Shown one piece after another: positions 16,558 through 23,102 of a DNA stretch of 64,000 nucleotides; position 1 is the stretch's first letter; each line of letters opens with the position of its first letter. Below the pieces are notes generated by a model. The model saw only the letters and a list, made by a program, of their open reading frames with translations, searched no databases and was not told the DNA's origin. The position numbers and the translations under genes are program-made. The DNA comes from Hahnella lacustris (GTDB taxonomy: Bacteria > Pseudomonadota > Gammaproteobacteria > Burkholderiales > Burkholderiaceae_A), in assembly GCA_965194655.1 (NCBI GenBank), contig OZ239148.1, positions 1,364,001-1,428,000 on the forward strand. Reading direction: 5' to 3'.

Positions 16558-17334
16558 TCAGTCCGGATACAACCCCACATGCCCCATGCGCTGGTCAATG
16601 AGCATCTTCTGATACCAGCCCCAGCCGCGCTCGGTGTTCTCTGAGGACAGAGCCTCGCGAGCGAGGTCGAACTCGCCCAGCTGCCGAAGGGCATCCACCA
16701 AGAGCAGGCGATCCTTCATCCCTACCCGTTCGTCCTGCAAGAGCGCCACGAGGCGAACGAGATTCTCGATTTGGGGTGGGGTGATGGTAAATGGGGGCGG
16801 CAGCTTTGCTTGCTCACGTCGCGCCTTGAGCAGCCCCTCGCGATACCAATGATTACCCTGCTGCCAGAGACGAATACGCAGCTCTGTCTCAAAGCGCAGC
16901 CCATGGGGCACCTGTTCGGGCCCTTTAGCGAGCAGCCGGGAGAGGCGATCGGCCACCTGCTCGTCGGTCAGCCAGCAGATGGGGCCTGGCAGGTTCGCCT
17001 TGCGCACCCTTGTCGTGGTGGGCTTTGGGCCTCCAAAGAGCTTGCGACCCAGGCGGGCCAGCCAGGTCTTGGCAACGGGCACCGGGTTCAGAACAACCTC
17101 GTCGATCTCGTCGCGTGAGAGATAGCCCAAGGGCTTGACCTCAGAGATGGCGTACATCTCATTGCAGACCGTGCAGAGCCGCATAGATTCCGAGGGGGGC
17201 ATGAGGGAGTGGGTGCGATAGCCGTCTGTCCAGCTCTCGAGCGCCATGAAATTCACTGAGGAATAGGACGGCGTCATGTAGGGCGCCTCGCAGTGCGGGC
17301 AGCCAATGATGTTGTAGCCGGAGATTCTGGTCAT
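16558..17334 (-). CDS. Two-CxxC zinc-ribbon protein, paralogue of 2865-3515
   Basis: A 258-residue protein with C12/C15 (GCPHCEAPY), TDGYR at 36-40, C54/C57 (LCTVCNEMY), a Lys/Arg-rich linker, and a C-terminal helical section with LLLVDALRQLGEFDLAREAL. The same architecture is found at 2865-3515 but with a shorter middle. The four cysteines probably form one zinc site. The function is unknown. The helical end resembles TPR-like scaffolds, so a structural or adaptor role is possible. Confidence 0.7.
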   Translation of the reverse strand: MTRISGYNIIGCPHCEAPYMTPSYSSVNFMALESWTDGYRTHSLMPPSESMRLCTVCNEMYAISEVKPLGYLSRDEIDEVVLNPVPVAKTWLARLGRKLFGGPKPTTTRVRKANLPGPICWLTDEQVADRLSRLLAKGPEQVPHGLRFETELRIRLWQQGNHWYREGLLKARREQAKLPPPFTITPPQIENLVRLVALLQDERVGMKDRLLLVDALRQLGEFDLAREALSSENTERGWGWYQKMLIDQRMGHVGLYPD

Positions 17335-17350
17335 TCAGAACGCTGACGCC

Positions 17351-17764
17351 CTACACAAATGTCGAAGCCGAGACGCCGAAGCGACTGCACAGCGCCCGAA
17401 CCTGGCGAACATTGAGCTCTCGCTTGCCAGCCAGAATTTCTGACACAACACCCTGGCTTCCGACCTCTGAAAGGTCACACTGGCGCAACCCATGCTGCTC
17501 CATCAGGAAACGGAGTGCCTCTGCTCCGGTCGGCTCTGGCAATGAATGATGCTCGGACTCGTAATCCGCAACAAGGTCTCCAACAATGTCGACCAGCTCC
17601 ATAGCAGGGCTCGCCTCATTCCCACCAGCCTCCCGCAGAAGCGCCTCAAGTAAGGCGACCATCCGGTGATAGTGTGCCTCGTCTCGAATCGGGGAGATGT
17701 CGGTCGCATGGCGAAAGGCCTCCCACGCTGGAAGCAACCGCTTCATGTCAATTGCCGCATTCAT
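17351..17764 (-). CDS. higA: HigA-type antitoxin
   Basis: A 137-residue helix-turn-helix protein. The C-terminal half (about 80-137) matches the HigA/Xre fold: LRFLMEQHGLRQCDLSEV, then VSEILAGKRELNVRQVRAL, then FGVSASTFV. The N-terminal half is a helical toxin-binding region. It overlaps the upstream toxin gene (ATGA, 17764-17761). It should neutralise HigB and repress the operon through the palindrome at 18059-18073. Confidence 0.85.
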   Translation of the reverse strand: MNAAIDMKRLLPAWEAFRHATDISPIRDEAHYHRMVALLEALLREAGGNEASPAMELVDIVGDLVADYESEHHSLPEPTGAEALRFLMEQHGLRQCDLSEVGSQGVVSEILAGKRELNVRQVRALCSRFGVSASTFV

Positions 17765-18048
17765 GACTTCCAGGCTCCTTTGTCGTATTCCCGGTGGGTA
17801 AGGACCGCTTTGATATACACGATCTGTCTGTCAAACCGGACGTAGCAAATCAATCGAAACTTGTTGCCGCCGAGGTCAAAAACGACCAAGTCGCCGACCT
17901 TATCGACCGAGTTGAAGGCGGCCTTCAGCTCGGCCCAATTTGCAAATCTATTTTTCTCAATCACTCTTCTCCACCCCTGAAGCGCAGGTGCCGAGAGGGG
18001 ATAAGAGGAGGCGAATGCCCTTAAGGCGCTGTTGCTGATTACTTTCAA
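17761..18048 (-). CDS. higB: HigB-type mRNA interferase toxin
   Basis: A 95-residue RelE-superfamily toxin of the HigB (PF09907) type: MKVISNSALRAFA at the start, NRFANWAELKAAF, VGDLVVFDLGGNKFRLI and the C-terminal VLTHREYDKGAWK. It would cleave ribosome-bound mRNA. The N-terminus aligns with the family only if translation starts at TTG (18048), which has no Shine-Dalgarno. GATATT lies about 7 bp upstream, so the message may be leaderless. Toxin first, antitoxin second is the usual higBA order. Confidence 0.85.
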   Translation of the reverse strand: MKVISNSALRAFASSYPLSAPALQGWRRVIEKNRFANWAELKAAFNSVDKVGDLVVFDLGGNKFRLICYVRFDRQIVYIKAVLTHREYDKGAWKS

Positions 18049-18058
18049 GAGGGAGAAT

Positions 18059-18073
18059 ATCTCACTTTGAGAT
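18059..18073. promoter_or_regulatory. higBA operator palindrome
   Basis: ATCTCA-CTT-TGAGAT is a perfect 6+3+6 inverted repeat, 11 bp upstream of the higB start. This is a standard position for HigA autoregulation. Confidence 0.55.
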
Positions 18074-18180
18074 TATTGACCATGGAGTGCAAAACATAAA
18101 AAACGACCAAAAGCCTTTGCGAAACGTCCAAGCATGCCTGGCAAAAGGATCACCCTCTGATCTTCTAAACCTTCAAACTC

Positions 18181-18738
18181 ATGAACATGAACCTGGTCTA
18201 CTACCTTCCCGGCGCAAACGGGCGACTCGAAACGGGGCTAGGCCAGGGCCTGATGCAACGTGGGCTCTCCGTCACCGGCCGCGCCACGCGCGATGCCTTT
18301 CGCGCGCTCGCCTTTCAAGACCAGATCAACCTCATCACCCAAGATCTCCAGGCCGCCCACTGGCTGCCAGACTCACGGGTGGTGGCCAACTCCTACGGGG
18401 GCTACCTCTTTCTGCATGCGCAGGCCCAAATGTCGCCGTACCCGGGCAAGCTCTTGCTGCTCTCGCCCATTCTGGGCGCCTTCGAAACCGACACCCCACC
18501 CCGCATATTCGTTCCGCCCAGGGCCGAGCGAATCATGGCCCTCGCACGGCAGCAGGCCCTACCCAAACCGCTTCAAGCCAACGTCCATGTCGGCTCCGAA
18601 GACTGGCAGAGCCAGCCCGAAGTCGTGAGCGAGTTCTGCCAGCTCATAGGGGCCCAATTCACCCTGGCCCCCGGTCGCGGCCACATGCTGGGCGAGGATT
18701 ACGTGGGCCCGGTGTTGGATGCGTGGTTAAGCGCTTAG
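18181..18738 (+). CDS. Small alpha/beta hydrolase
   Basis: A 185-residue protein with an early LVYYLPGANG strand and loop, a nucleophile elbow in VANSYGGYLF (Ser of the G/N-x-S-x-G type), and a C-terminal catalytic His in GRGHMLGEDY. This fits small serine hydrolases of the RBBP9/YdeN or esterase type. The substrate is unknown. A second ATG lies two codons downstream (18187). It stands alone; the convergent SprT-like gene ends 31 bp away. Confidence 0.65.
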   Translation: MNMNLVYYLPGANGRLETGLGQGLMQRGLSVTGRATRDAFRALAFQDQINLITQDLQAAHWLPDSRVVANSYGGYLFLHAQAQMSPYPGKLLLLSPILGAFETDTPPRIFVPPRAERIMALARQQALPKPLQANVHVGSEDWQSQPEVVSEFCQLIGAQFTLAPGRGHMLGEDYVGPVLDAWLSA

Positions 18739-18769
18739 GTTTCAGGATCGATGCAGTTTTCTGCTGGGC

Positions 18770-19420
18770 TCAGAAGTCTTCCGCAGCCTCCCAGCGCCCC
18801 TTTCGCTCCATGACCACCTTGTCTTTGGGACAGATGGGCGGGCCCAGATCCAGATGCTTCATGAGCATGCTCACCCGAAACCCACATTGAGGACAGGCCG
18901 CCTTCGGGGCAGGCCGGCCGGCCGCATGCATGGCGCGCGGCACCTGCATCACCACATGCGGATAGGCACCAGCCTGGGCAGTGAGCTCCACAGCGATGAG
19001 CGCCAGACGCTCTCGGAGCAGAGGGCCCGCGCTCGCCTCGCGCATCTTGCCCTGCAGCCCCACCTTCAGGGCAATCTCTTTGTATTCCTTACCGTGACGA
19101 TGCTTGCAGTCGTCCACTGCGTGCACGAGTTCATGCACCAGGGTGTCGAGAATGTCGACTGGATTGGCGTAGACCGGGGAAATATAAATCTCGTTTGCGC
19201 CATCTTCCGTGGCGCTACTGGGCCAGCACTGGCCCACGGCACTTCCTCGCCGTGAAGTAGAGGGGATGCCGCACGACACGCGCACCGTGGGGACCCTGTA
19301 CCCCTTCTCCTGAAAGAGAGGGCGCAACCGATCAACGGCCAGCAGGAGCCAGGCTTCTCGAGTGAGGGGGATATTCATGAGATCAACCAAAGCCTCACTC
19401 CCCCAAATCACACCATTCAT
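18770..19420 (-). CDS. SprT-like zinc metalloprotease
   Basis: From the ATG at 19420 the protein has 216 residues. The metal site is HELVHAVDDCKHRHG (HExxH plus a downstream His), followed near the end by a zinc ribbon with C-x2-C pairs (CPQCGFRV, and a single Cys in PPICPKDK). SprT/Spartan family members cleave proteins crosslinked to DNA, but many bacterial relatives are uncharacterised. The gene overlaps the end of the upstream secreted-protein gene by 26 bp. Confidence 0.7.
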   Translation of the reverse strand: MNGVIWGSEALVDLMNIPLTREAWLLLAVDRLRPLFQEKGYRVPTVRVSCGIPSTSRRGSAVGQCWPSSATEDGANEIYISPVYANPVDILDTLVHELVHAVDDCKHRHGKEYKEIALKVGLQGKMREASAGPLLRERLALIAVELTAQAGAYPHVVMQVPRAMHAAGRPAPKAACPQCGFRVSMLMKHLDLGPPICPKDKVVMERKGRWEAAEDF

Positions 19421-19769
19421 ACCCGCCCTGCCGTCGTGGCCCTCCAGCCAGAAAGCGCACCCGCCCGGCAACCGACTGCACCGTATGCAGCCCCGTTGAA
19501 CAGGACCAATCGCCATTGCCCTGGAACTGGCAGTCGCGAAGGCGCTCCAGCAGCGGTTCTCCCCCAGACTGCTGGCCCTTCACCAGCACCTGTTGGCCCT
19601 CGCGCACCACCCGAAGCTCATGCCGCTCCACACAGCTTCGGCAGGCGCTTCCCACCGCACACACGCCCAGCTGCAGCCGAGCCTCATTGCCACGAGATGC
19701 GCCATGAATGGCCAACGCGGGAAAAGCCAAGAAGGTGAACAACAGCAAAACCCAAAGGGACCGAGACAT
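19395..19769 (-). CDS. Secreted Cys-rich small protein
   Basis: A 124-residue protein with a signal peptide (MSRSLWVLLLFTFLAFPALA) and six cysteines in the mature chain (GVCAVGSACRSCVERHE, DCQFQ, WSCST, WCDLG). Disulphide bonding in the periplasm is likely. No family is recognised. It precedes the SprT-like gene on the same strand with a short overlap, so it may be co-transcribed with it. Confidence 0.55.
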   Translation of the reverse strand: MSRSLWVLLLFTFLAFPALAIHGASRGNEARLQLGVCAVGSACRSCVERHELRVVREGQQVLVKGQQSGGEPLLERLRDCQFQGNGDWSCSTGLHTVQSVAGRVRFLAGGPRRQGGYEWCDLGE

Positions 19770-19910
19770 CGCAACCTCCTCTCAAAGAGAGTCCAGTCTG
19801 AATCGGCACTAGATCACCGCATGATCCTGCAGGCTCGCAAACTGATCGCTATGCAACTCATACCCTTTCCCAAGCCCAGCCTTCAGGCCCACATACCCTC
19901 GGAGCTGCAC

Positions 19911-20408
19911 ATGCCCAGAGAAATCCCCCGCGATCAGGTCACCCTAGAGCTGCTTCAAGCCCTGCTCGGCGAGGCCGGCTACGAATCCACCCTCGAGGGC
20001 GAGGCCATTTACATCCATCGCTCCGGATGCGGCCTTCGCCTGCGGCTCGAGCCGGAGTATTCCTTCCTGCGCATCAACGCGCTCTTCATGCTCAACCCCA
20101 GCCTCACCGACGAAGCCCTCAACGCTTTGCTGGTGAACCTGAACGAGGAGTATCAAATCATCAAGCTCAGCTCGTTTCGCTGGGACGACGGCGATCTGGG
20201 CCTCTGGGCGACCCACCAGGTCTACTTTCCCTTTGGCCTGCACCTTCCCAACATGTTCTTCGTGCTGCGCAAGGTGAACGAGGCCATGGCCATCCTCTAC
20301 CAGCACCACCTGCGGGATACGCCCTTCTGGCCCCCCGCTTCAACCGAGGAAGAGCAAGAAGACGCCAGCCCGCAGCTCTCCTTGGTCGAGGACGTCACCT
20401 GTGATTGA
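19911..20408 (+). CDS. YbjN-like protein
   Basis: The ATG at 19911 has GGAG 8 bp upstream and gives 165 residues (MPREIPRDQVTLELLQALLG). In-frame ATGs at 19821 and 19851 lack a good site. The fold pattern is that of YbjN/type III chaperone-like domains: an N-terminal helix, strands ESTLEGEAIYIHR and FLRINALFML, the helix DEALNALLVNLNEEY, then more strands. These proteins act in protein-protein contacts and are poorly characterised. It ends 54 bp before the likely WYL start. Confidence 0.6.
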   Translation: MPREIPRDQVTLELLQALLGEAGYESTLEGEAIYIHRSGCGLRLRLEPEYSFLRINALFMLNPSLTDEALNALLVNLNEEYQIIKLSSFRWDDGDLGLWATHQVYFPFGLHLPNMFFVLRKVNEAMAILYQHHLRDTPFWPPASTEEEQEDASPQLSLVEDVTCD

Positions 20409-20461
20409 CTTCATCTCCGGTCAATTCCATGATGCGACCAGGTTCAACCCTGCCCCCAGCC

Positions 20462-21448
20462 ATGTCTAAAACCGAACGCATCATTGAACTGGCCAATCTG
20501 CTGCGCAAGCGGGGCTGCATGTCCAAGTCCGAGATTCTCGAGAAGTTCGAAATCTCAGAGCCCACCTTCAAACGCGATCTTGAGTTTCTGCGAGACCGCT
20601 ATGGCGCCAACATCGTCTACGACGCATCCGACAAGATGTATCGCATCCAAACCTCAGGCACGCTGCCCTACGGCGCCACCAAGGGCACCAACATGGAAAT
20701 GCCAGGCCTGTGGTTTAGCCCCAATGAACTGCAGGCCCTGCTCACCATGCATCAGGTCATCTCTGGCTTGGGCGCAGACGGGCTGCTCGCCGAGCACCTC
20801 GAGCCCCTCAAGGACAGAATCGGCCAACTCCTGGGCCAGGGCAGCACCACCGACGAAATCCGCAAGCGCGTGCGCATTCTGCCCATGGCCTCTCGTCGGC
20901 TGCCCGCCGAACACTTCACGCTGGTCACCAATGCGCTGCTCAGCCGCAAGCGACTCAAGATCCATTACACCAGCCGCTCAAGCAACGAGGCCACGATTCG
21001 CGAAGTCTCCGCACAGCGGGTGGTGCACTACCGAGACAACTGGTACCTCGATGCCTACTGCCACCTGCGCCACCGGCTCTCCACCTTCTCTATCGACGCC
21101 ATCTCCAAGGCGCAGCTGCTCAAGGCCCCCTGCGTGGAAATCCCCGAGGAGGAGCTCAACGAAACCCTCGCGGGCGGCTATGGCATTTTCTCCGGCAAAC
21201 CCGATCACGTCGCCGTACTGCGGTTCTCAGCCGAGCGCAGCCGGTGGGTGGCCGCAGAAGTCTGGCACCCCGATCAAGTGGGCGAATGGACCGGCCCCAA
21301 AAAAGACCAATGGCAGATCACCTTCCCCTATGCCCACGATCGTGAACTCATCATGGACATCCTGAGGCACGGGGCATCGGTGCAGGTGGTCTCCCCGCCG
21401 CACCTCGCCAAGGCGGTTCAAGAGGAGCACCGTAGGGCTGGGGAATAA
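20462..21448 (+). CDS. WYL-domain transcriptional regulator
   Basis: From the ATG at 20462 the protein has 328 residues. It has an N-terminal DeoR-like winged helix (MSKTERIIELANLL, SKSEILEKFEISEPTFKRDL), a central WYL domain (RVVHYRDNWYLDAYCHLR, then STFSIDAI), and a C-terminal WCX extension. WYL regulators sense nucleic-acid or small-molecule ligands and often control defence or DNA-damage genes (BrxR/CapW, PafBC, DriD types). An upstream TTG at 20405 would overlap the YbjN-like gene. The stop codon abuts the first tRNA-derived repeat. Confidence 0.8.
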   Translation: MSKTERIIELANLLRKRGCMSKSEILEKFEISEPTFKRDLEFLRDRYGANIVYDASDKMYRIQTSGTLPYGATKGTNMEMPGLWFSPNELQALLTMHQVISGLGADGLLAEHLEPLKDRIGQLLGQGSTTDEIRKRVRILPMASRRLPAEHFTLVTNALLSRKRLKIHYTSRSSNEATIREVSAQRVVHYRDNWYLDAYCHLRHRLSTFSIDAISKAQLLKAPCVEIPEEELNETLAGGYGIFSGKPDHVAVLRFSAERSRWVAAEVWHPDQVGEWTGPKKDQWQITFPYAHDRELIMDILRHGASVQVVSPPHLAKAVQEEHRRAGE

Positions 21449-21483
21449 GCCAGTGGCGGAGAGAGCGGGATTCGAACCCGCGG
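21449..21483. repeat. tRNA-Ser 3'-end repeat, copy 1 (att-like)
   Basis: Thirty-five bases identical to 22951-22985, covering the CCA, acceptor strand, T-arm and a few variable-loop bases of tRNA-Ser, followed by unrelated sequence. Such partial tRNA copies are left by site-specific integration at tRNA 3' ends. Confidence 0.85.
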
Positions 21484-21493
21484 CTCTAGCTCC

Positions 21494-21525
21494 TTTACCG
21501 ACGCCCTTTATTGTATATACAATAA
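21494..21525 (+). promoter_or_regulatory. brnT promoter and operator
   Basis: TTTACC (21494-21499), 17 bp, then TACAAT (21517-21522) looks like a sigma70 promoter. The -10 lies inside a perfect 18-bp palindrome TTATTGTATATACAATAA (21508-21525). The ATG follows 3 bp later, leaving no room for a ribosome-binding site, so the message is probably leaderless. The palindrome is the likely BrnA operator. Confidence 0.6.
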
Positions 21526-21528
21526 CCT

Positions 21529-21804
21529 ATGCGAATTCTTTACGATCCGCGAAAACGCGAGAAGACCCTCGCCGAACGTGGACTGGACTTTGAAGATGCA
21601 TCAATAGTTTTCCAAGGCGTCACCGTTGAGATTCCAGACGAGCGCAAAGAATACGGTGAAGTGCGAGTCATCTGCTTCGGACTTCTTCAGGGTCGCATCG
21701 TGGTCATTGGATATACCCCGCGTGGCGCGGATCGCCACATCTTCAGCATGAGAAAGGCAAATGATCGTGAGCAAACCCGCCTTGCGCCGTACCTTGGGTT
21801 CTGA
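21529..21804 (+). CDS. brnT: BrnT-type toxin
   Basis: A 91-residue BrnT family RNase toxin: RILYDPRKREKTLAERGLDF, then VFQGVTVEIPDERKEYGE, then RIVVIGYTPRGADRHIFSMRKAND with the conserved R-x-IS-RKA-like end, and RLAPYLGF. BrnT is a RelE-like ribonuclease neutralised by BrnA. The gene is transcribed from a promoter right beside the first tRNA fragment and overlaps brnA by 44 bp. The cassette lies between two tRNA-Ser 3'-end copies. Confidence 0.88.
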   Translation: MRILYDPRKREKTLAERGLDFEDASIVFQGVTVEIPDERKEYGEVRVICFGLLQGRIVVIGYTPRGADRHIFSMRKANDREQTRLAPYLGF

Positions 21805-22060
21805 CCTCAAGCGCGTCGATTCGCATGTGGTCAAACCTCATGAATACAAGGAACTTCCGGAACTGACCGAGGATATGTTGGCTCGAGCCACGCTGAGGAA
21901 AGGTGGAAGACCAAAATCAGAGAACCCGCGTCAAATGATTAGCCTTCGTCTACCTCCGGATGTCATCGAACGCTGGAAGGCAACTGGACCTGGCTGGCAA
22001 ACACGTATGGCTGAACGATTAGCAAAAGGGCCTTCAAGACGCGCCAAACACGCCGCTTAG
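21761..22060 (+). CDS. brnA: BrnA-type antitoxin
   Basis: A 99-residue BrnA (DUF4415) antitoxin: LGSDLKRVDSHVVKPHEYKE near the start and the ribbon-helix-helix PRQMISLRLPPDVIERWKA toward the C-terminus, ending in a basic tail. It starts inside brnT. It binds toxin and operator DNA, so it should autoregulate from the palindrome at 21508-21525. Confidence 0.85.
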   Translation: MIVSKPALRRTLGSDLKRVDSHVVKPHEYKELPELTEDMLARATLRKGGRPKSENPRQMISLRLPPDVIERWKATGPGWQTRMAERLAKGPSRRAKHAA

Positions 22061-22099
22061 CACACCCCTCCACTGAGCGGACCAAATAGCTGGTTTGAA

Positions 22100-22134
22100 G
22101 CCAGTGGCGGAGAGAGCGGGATTCGAACCCGCGG
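22100..22134. repeat. tRNA-Ser 3'-end repeat, copy 2 (att-like)
   Basis: The same 35 bases as at 21449-21483 and 22951-22985. It separates the BrnTA cassette (651-bp period) from the Phd/PIN cassette (851-bp period). Confidence 0.85.
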
Positions 22135-22175
22135 GCTACACCCGCGCGCAAGATGACGCTAGAGTTCTCGAAAGT

Positions 22176-22210
22176 TTGACTCCCATTCTTATATTCCGTA
22201 CAGTCTGTAC
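22176..22210 (+). promoter_or_regulatory. Promoter and operator of Phd/PIN module
   Basis: TTGACT (22176-22181), 17 bp, then TACAGT (22199-22204). The -10 lies within the inverted repeat GTACAG-T-CTGTAC (22198-22210), which fits autorepression by the antitoxin encoded 20 bp downstream. Confidence 0.55.
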
Positions 22211-22229
22211 ATACCTTTGAGGATCCAAA

Positions 22230-22490
22230 ATGAAGGCAACCTATGGACTCGAGCAGGCGCGAGCGCAACTGCCACGTATAGCGGCCGAGGCACGTGCCGG
22301 GCATACCAGCGTGATTACTCGACACGGCGAGCCGATGGCTGCGGTCGTCCCAATCTCGTTCTTGCGGGCACAGCAGGCGGGCAGAGTCCGTAAAGGCGGC
22401 ATCCTCGCCCTGCGCGGAACGGGACGCGATATGTGGCCTGAGGGAGCAGGCCAGGCAGTGGCCAATATGCGCGACGAATGGCAAACCTAA
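22230..22490 (+). CDS. Phd/YefM-family antitoxin
   Basis: An 86-residue protein with the Phd/YefM N-terminus: YGLEQARAQLPRIAAEARAG, then SVITRHGEPMAAVVPISFL. The C-terminal part (GRVRKGGILALRGTGRDMW) would bind the PIN toxin. GAGGAT upstream serves as the ribosome-binding site. It overlaps the toxin gene by 13 bp. Confidence 0.82.
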   Translation: MKATYGLEQARAQLPRIAAEARAGHTSVITRHGEPMAAVVPISFLRAQQAGRVRKGGILALRGTGRDMWPEGAGQAVANMRDEWQT

Positions 22491-22939
22491 AGAAGTCCAC
22501 CAACCGTCGCAAAGACCATCCCTGGAGTGTCCTGCCGGAGGGCGCCACCGTCCTGGTGGATACGGCCCCTTGGATTTACCTGTTGCAAGATCACCCTGAC
22601 TTCGCGCCACGCTTTGAAGGCCTTTTCGCGGCAGCAGAGGAAGGCCAGATCGAGCTTGCGCTGTCCACCATCACGCTGGCTGAAGTACTGACAGGCCCGT
22701 ACAAGGCCGGAGAAATGGCATTGGCCAAGCGCTACGAAAAAGCGCTGGGTAGATACCAGATCATGCCCTTCTCGGTCGCAGTGGCCATCCAGGCCGCGCA
22801 GTTACGGGCCCAGTACGGACTCAAGCTACCCGATGCCACACAACTGGCCACAGCGCTCGACATGGGCGCGGCGGCCCTCGTGACACATGACCGCGACTTT
22901 TCCGCGGTTCAAGGGTTGCCCATCTTGTACGGCGGCTAA
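22478..22939 (+). CDS. PIN-domain (VapC-like) toxin
   Basis: A 153-residue PIN ribonuclease with the acidic residues in place: VLVDTAPWIYLLQ, STITLAEVLTGP, KLPDATQLATALD and LVTHDRDFSAV. It is paired with a Phd-type antitoxin, as in many VapC-like modules. The cassette ends just before tRNA-Ser. The first 25 residues are basic and precede the PIN fold, so a later start is possible. Confidence 0.85.
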   Translation: MANLKKSTNRRKDHPWSVLPEGATVLVDTAPWIYLLQDHPDFAPRFEGLFAAAEEGQIELALSTITLAEVLTGPYKAGEMALAKRYEKALGRYQIMPFSVAVAIQAAQLRAQYGLKLPDATQLATALDMGAAALVTHDRDFSAVQGLPILYGG

Positions 22940-22950
22940 AGGATTCAAGC

Positions 22951-22985
22951 GCCAGTGGCGGAGAGAGCGGGATTCGAACCCGCGG
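22951..22985. repeat. tRNA-Ser 3'-end repeat, copy 3 (within intact tRNA)
   Basis: The parent copy of the 35-bp repeat, inside the complete tRNA gene (22956-23046) and extending 5 bp beyond its CCA. Confidence 0.85.
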
Positions 22986-23046
22986 TAGGCTATGAACCTA
23001 CACACGCTTTCCAGGCGTGCGACTTAAACCACTCATCCATCTCTCC
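22956..23046 (-). tRNA. tRNA-Ser (anticodon GGA)
   Basis: Ninety-one bases on the minus strand with encoded CCA. The acceptor stem pairs GGAGAGA with TCTCTCC, the anticodon stem-loop contains CTGGAAA (GGA anticodon), there is a long class II variable arm (GTAGGTTCATAGCCTAC), and the T-arm is GGGTTCGAATCCC. Its 3' end is repeated twice to the left, marking it as an integration target. The gene itself is intact. Confidence 0.95.
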
Positions 23047-23102
23047 GCGTTGCGGGCATTGCGCTCGCAAGCCCGCGATTCTAGCAGTTTTGACAGACGC
23101 TT

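Noticed and set aside
19593..20408. 271-residue version of the YbjN-like protein
   Set aside because: The first 106 codons are antisense to the secreted-protein gene and lack a ribosome-binding site; 19911 has one.
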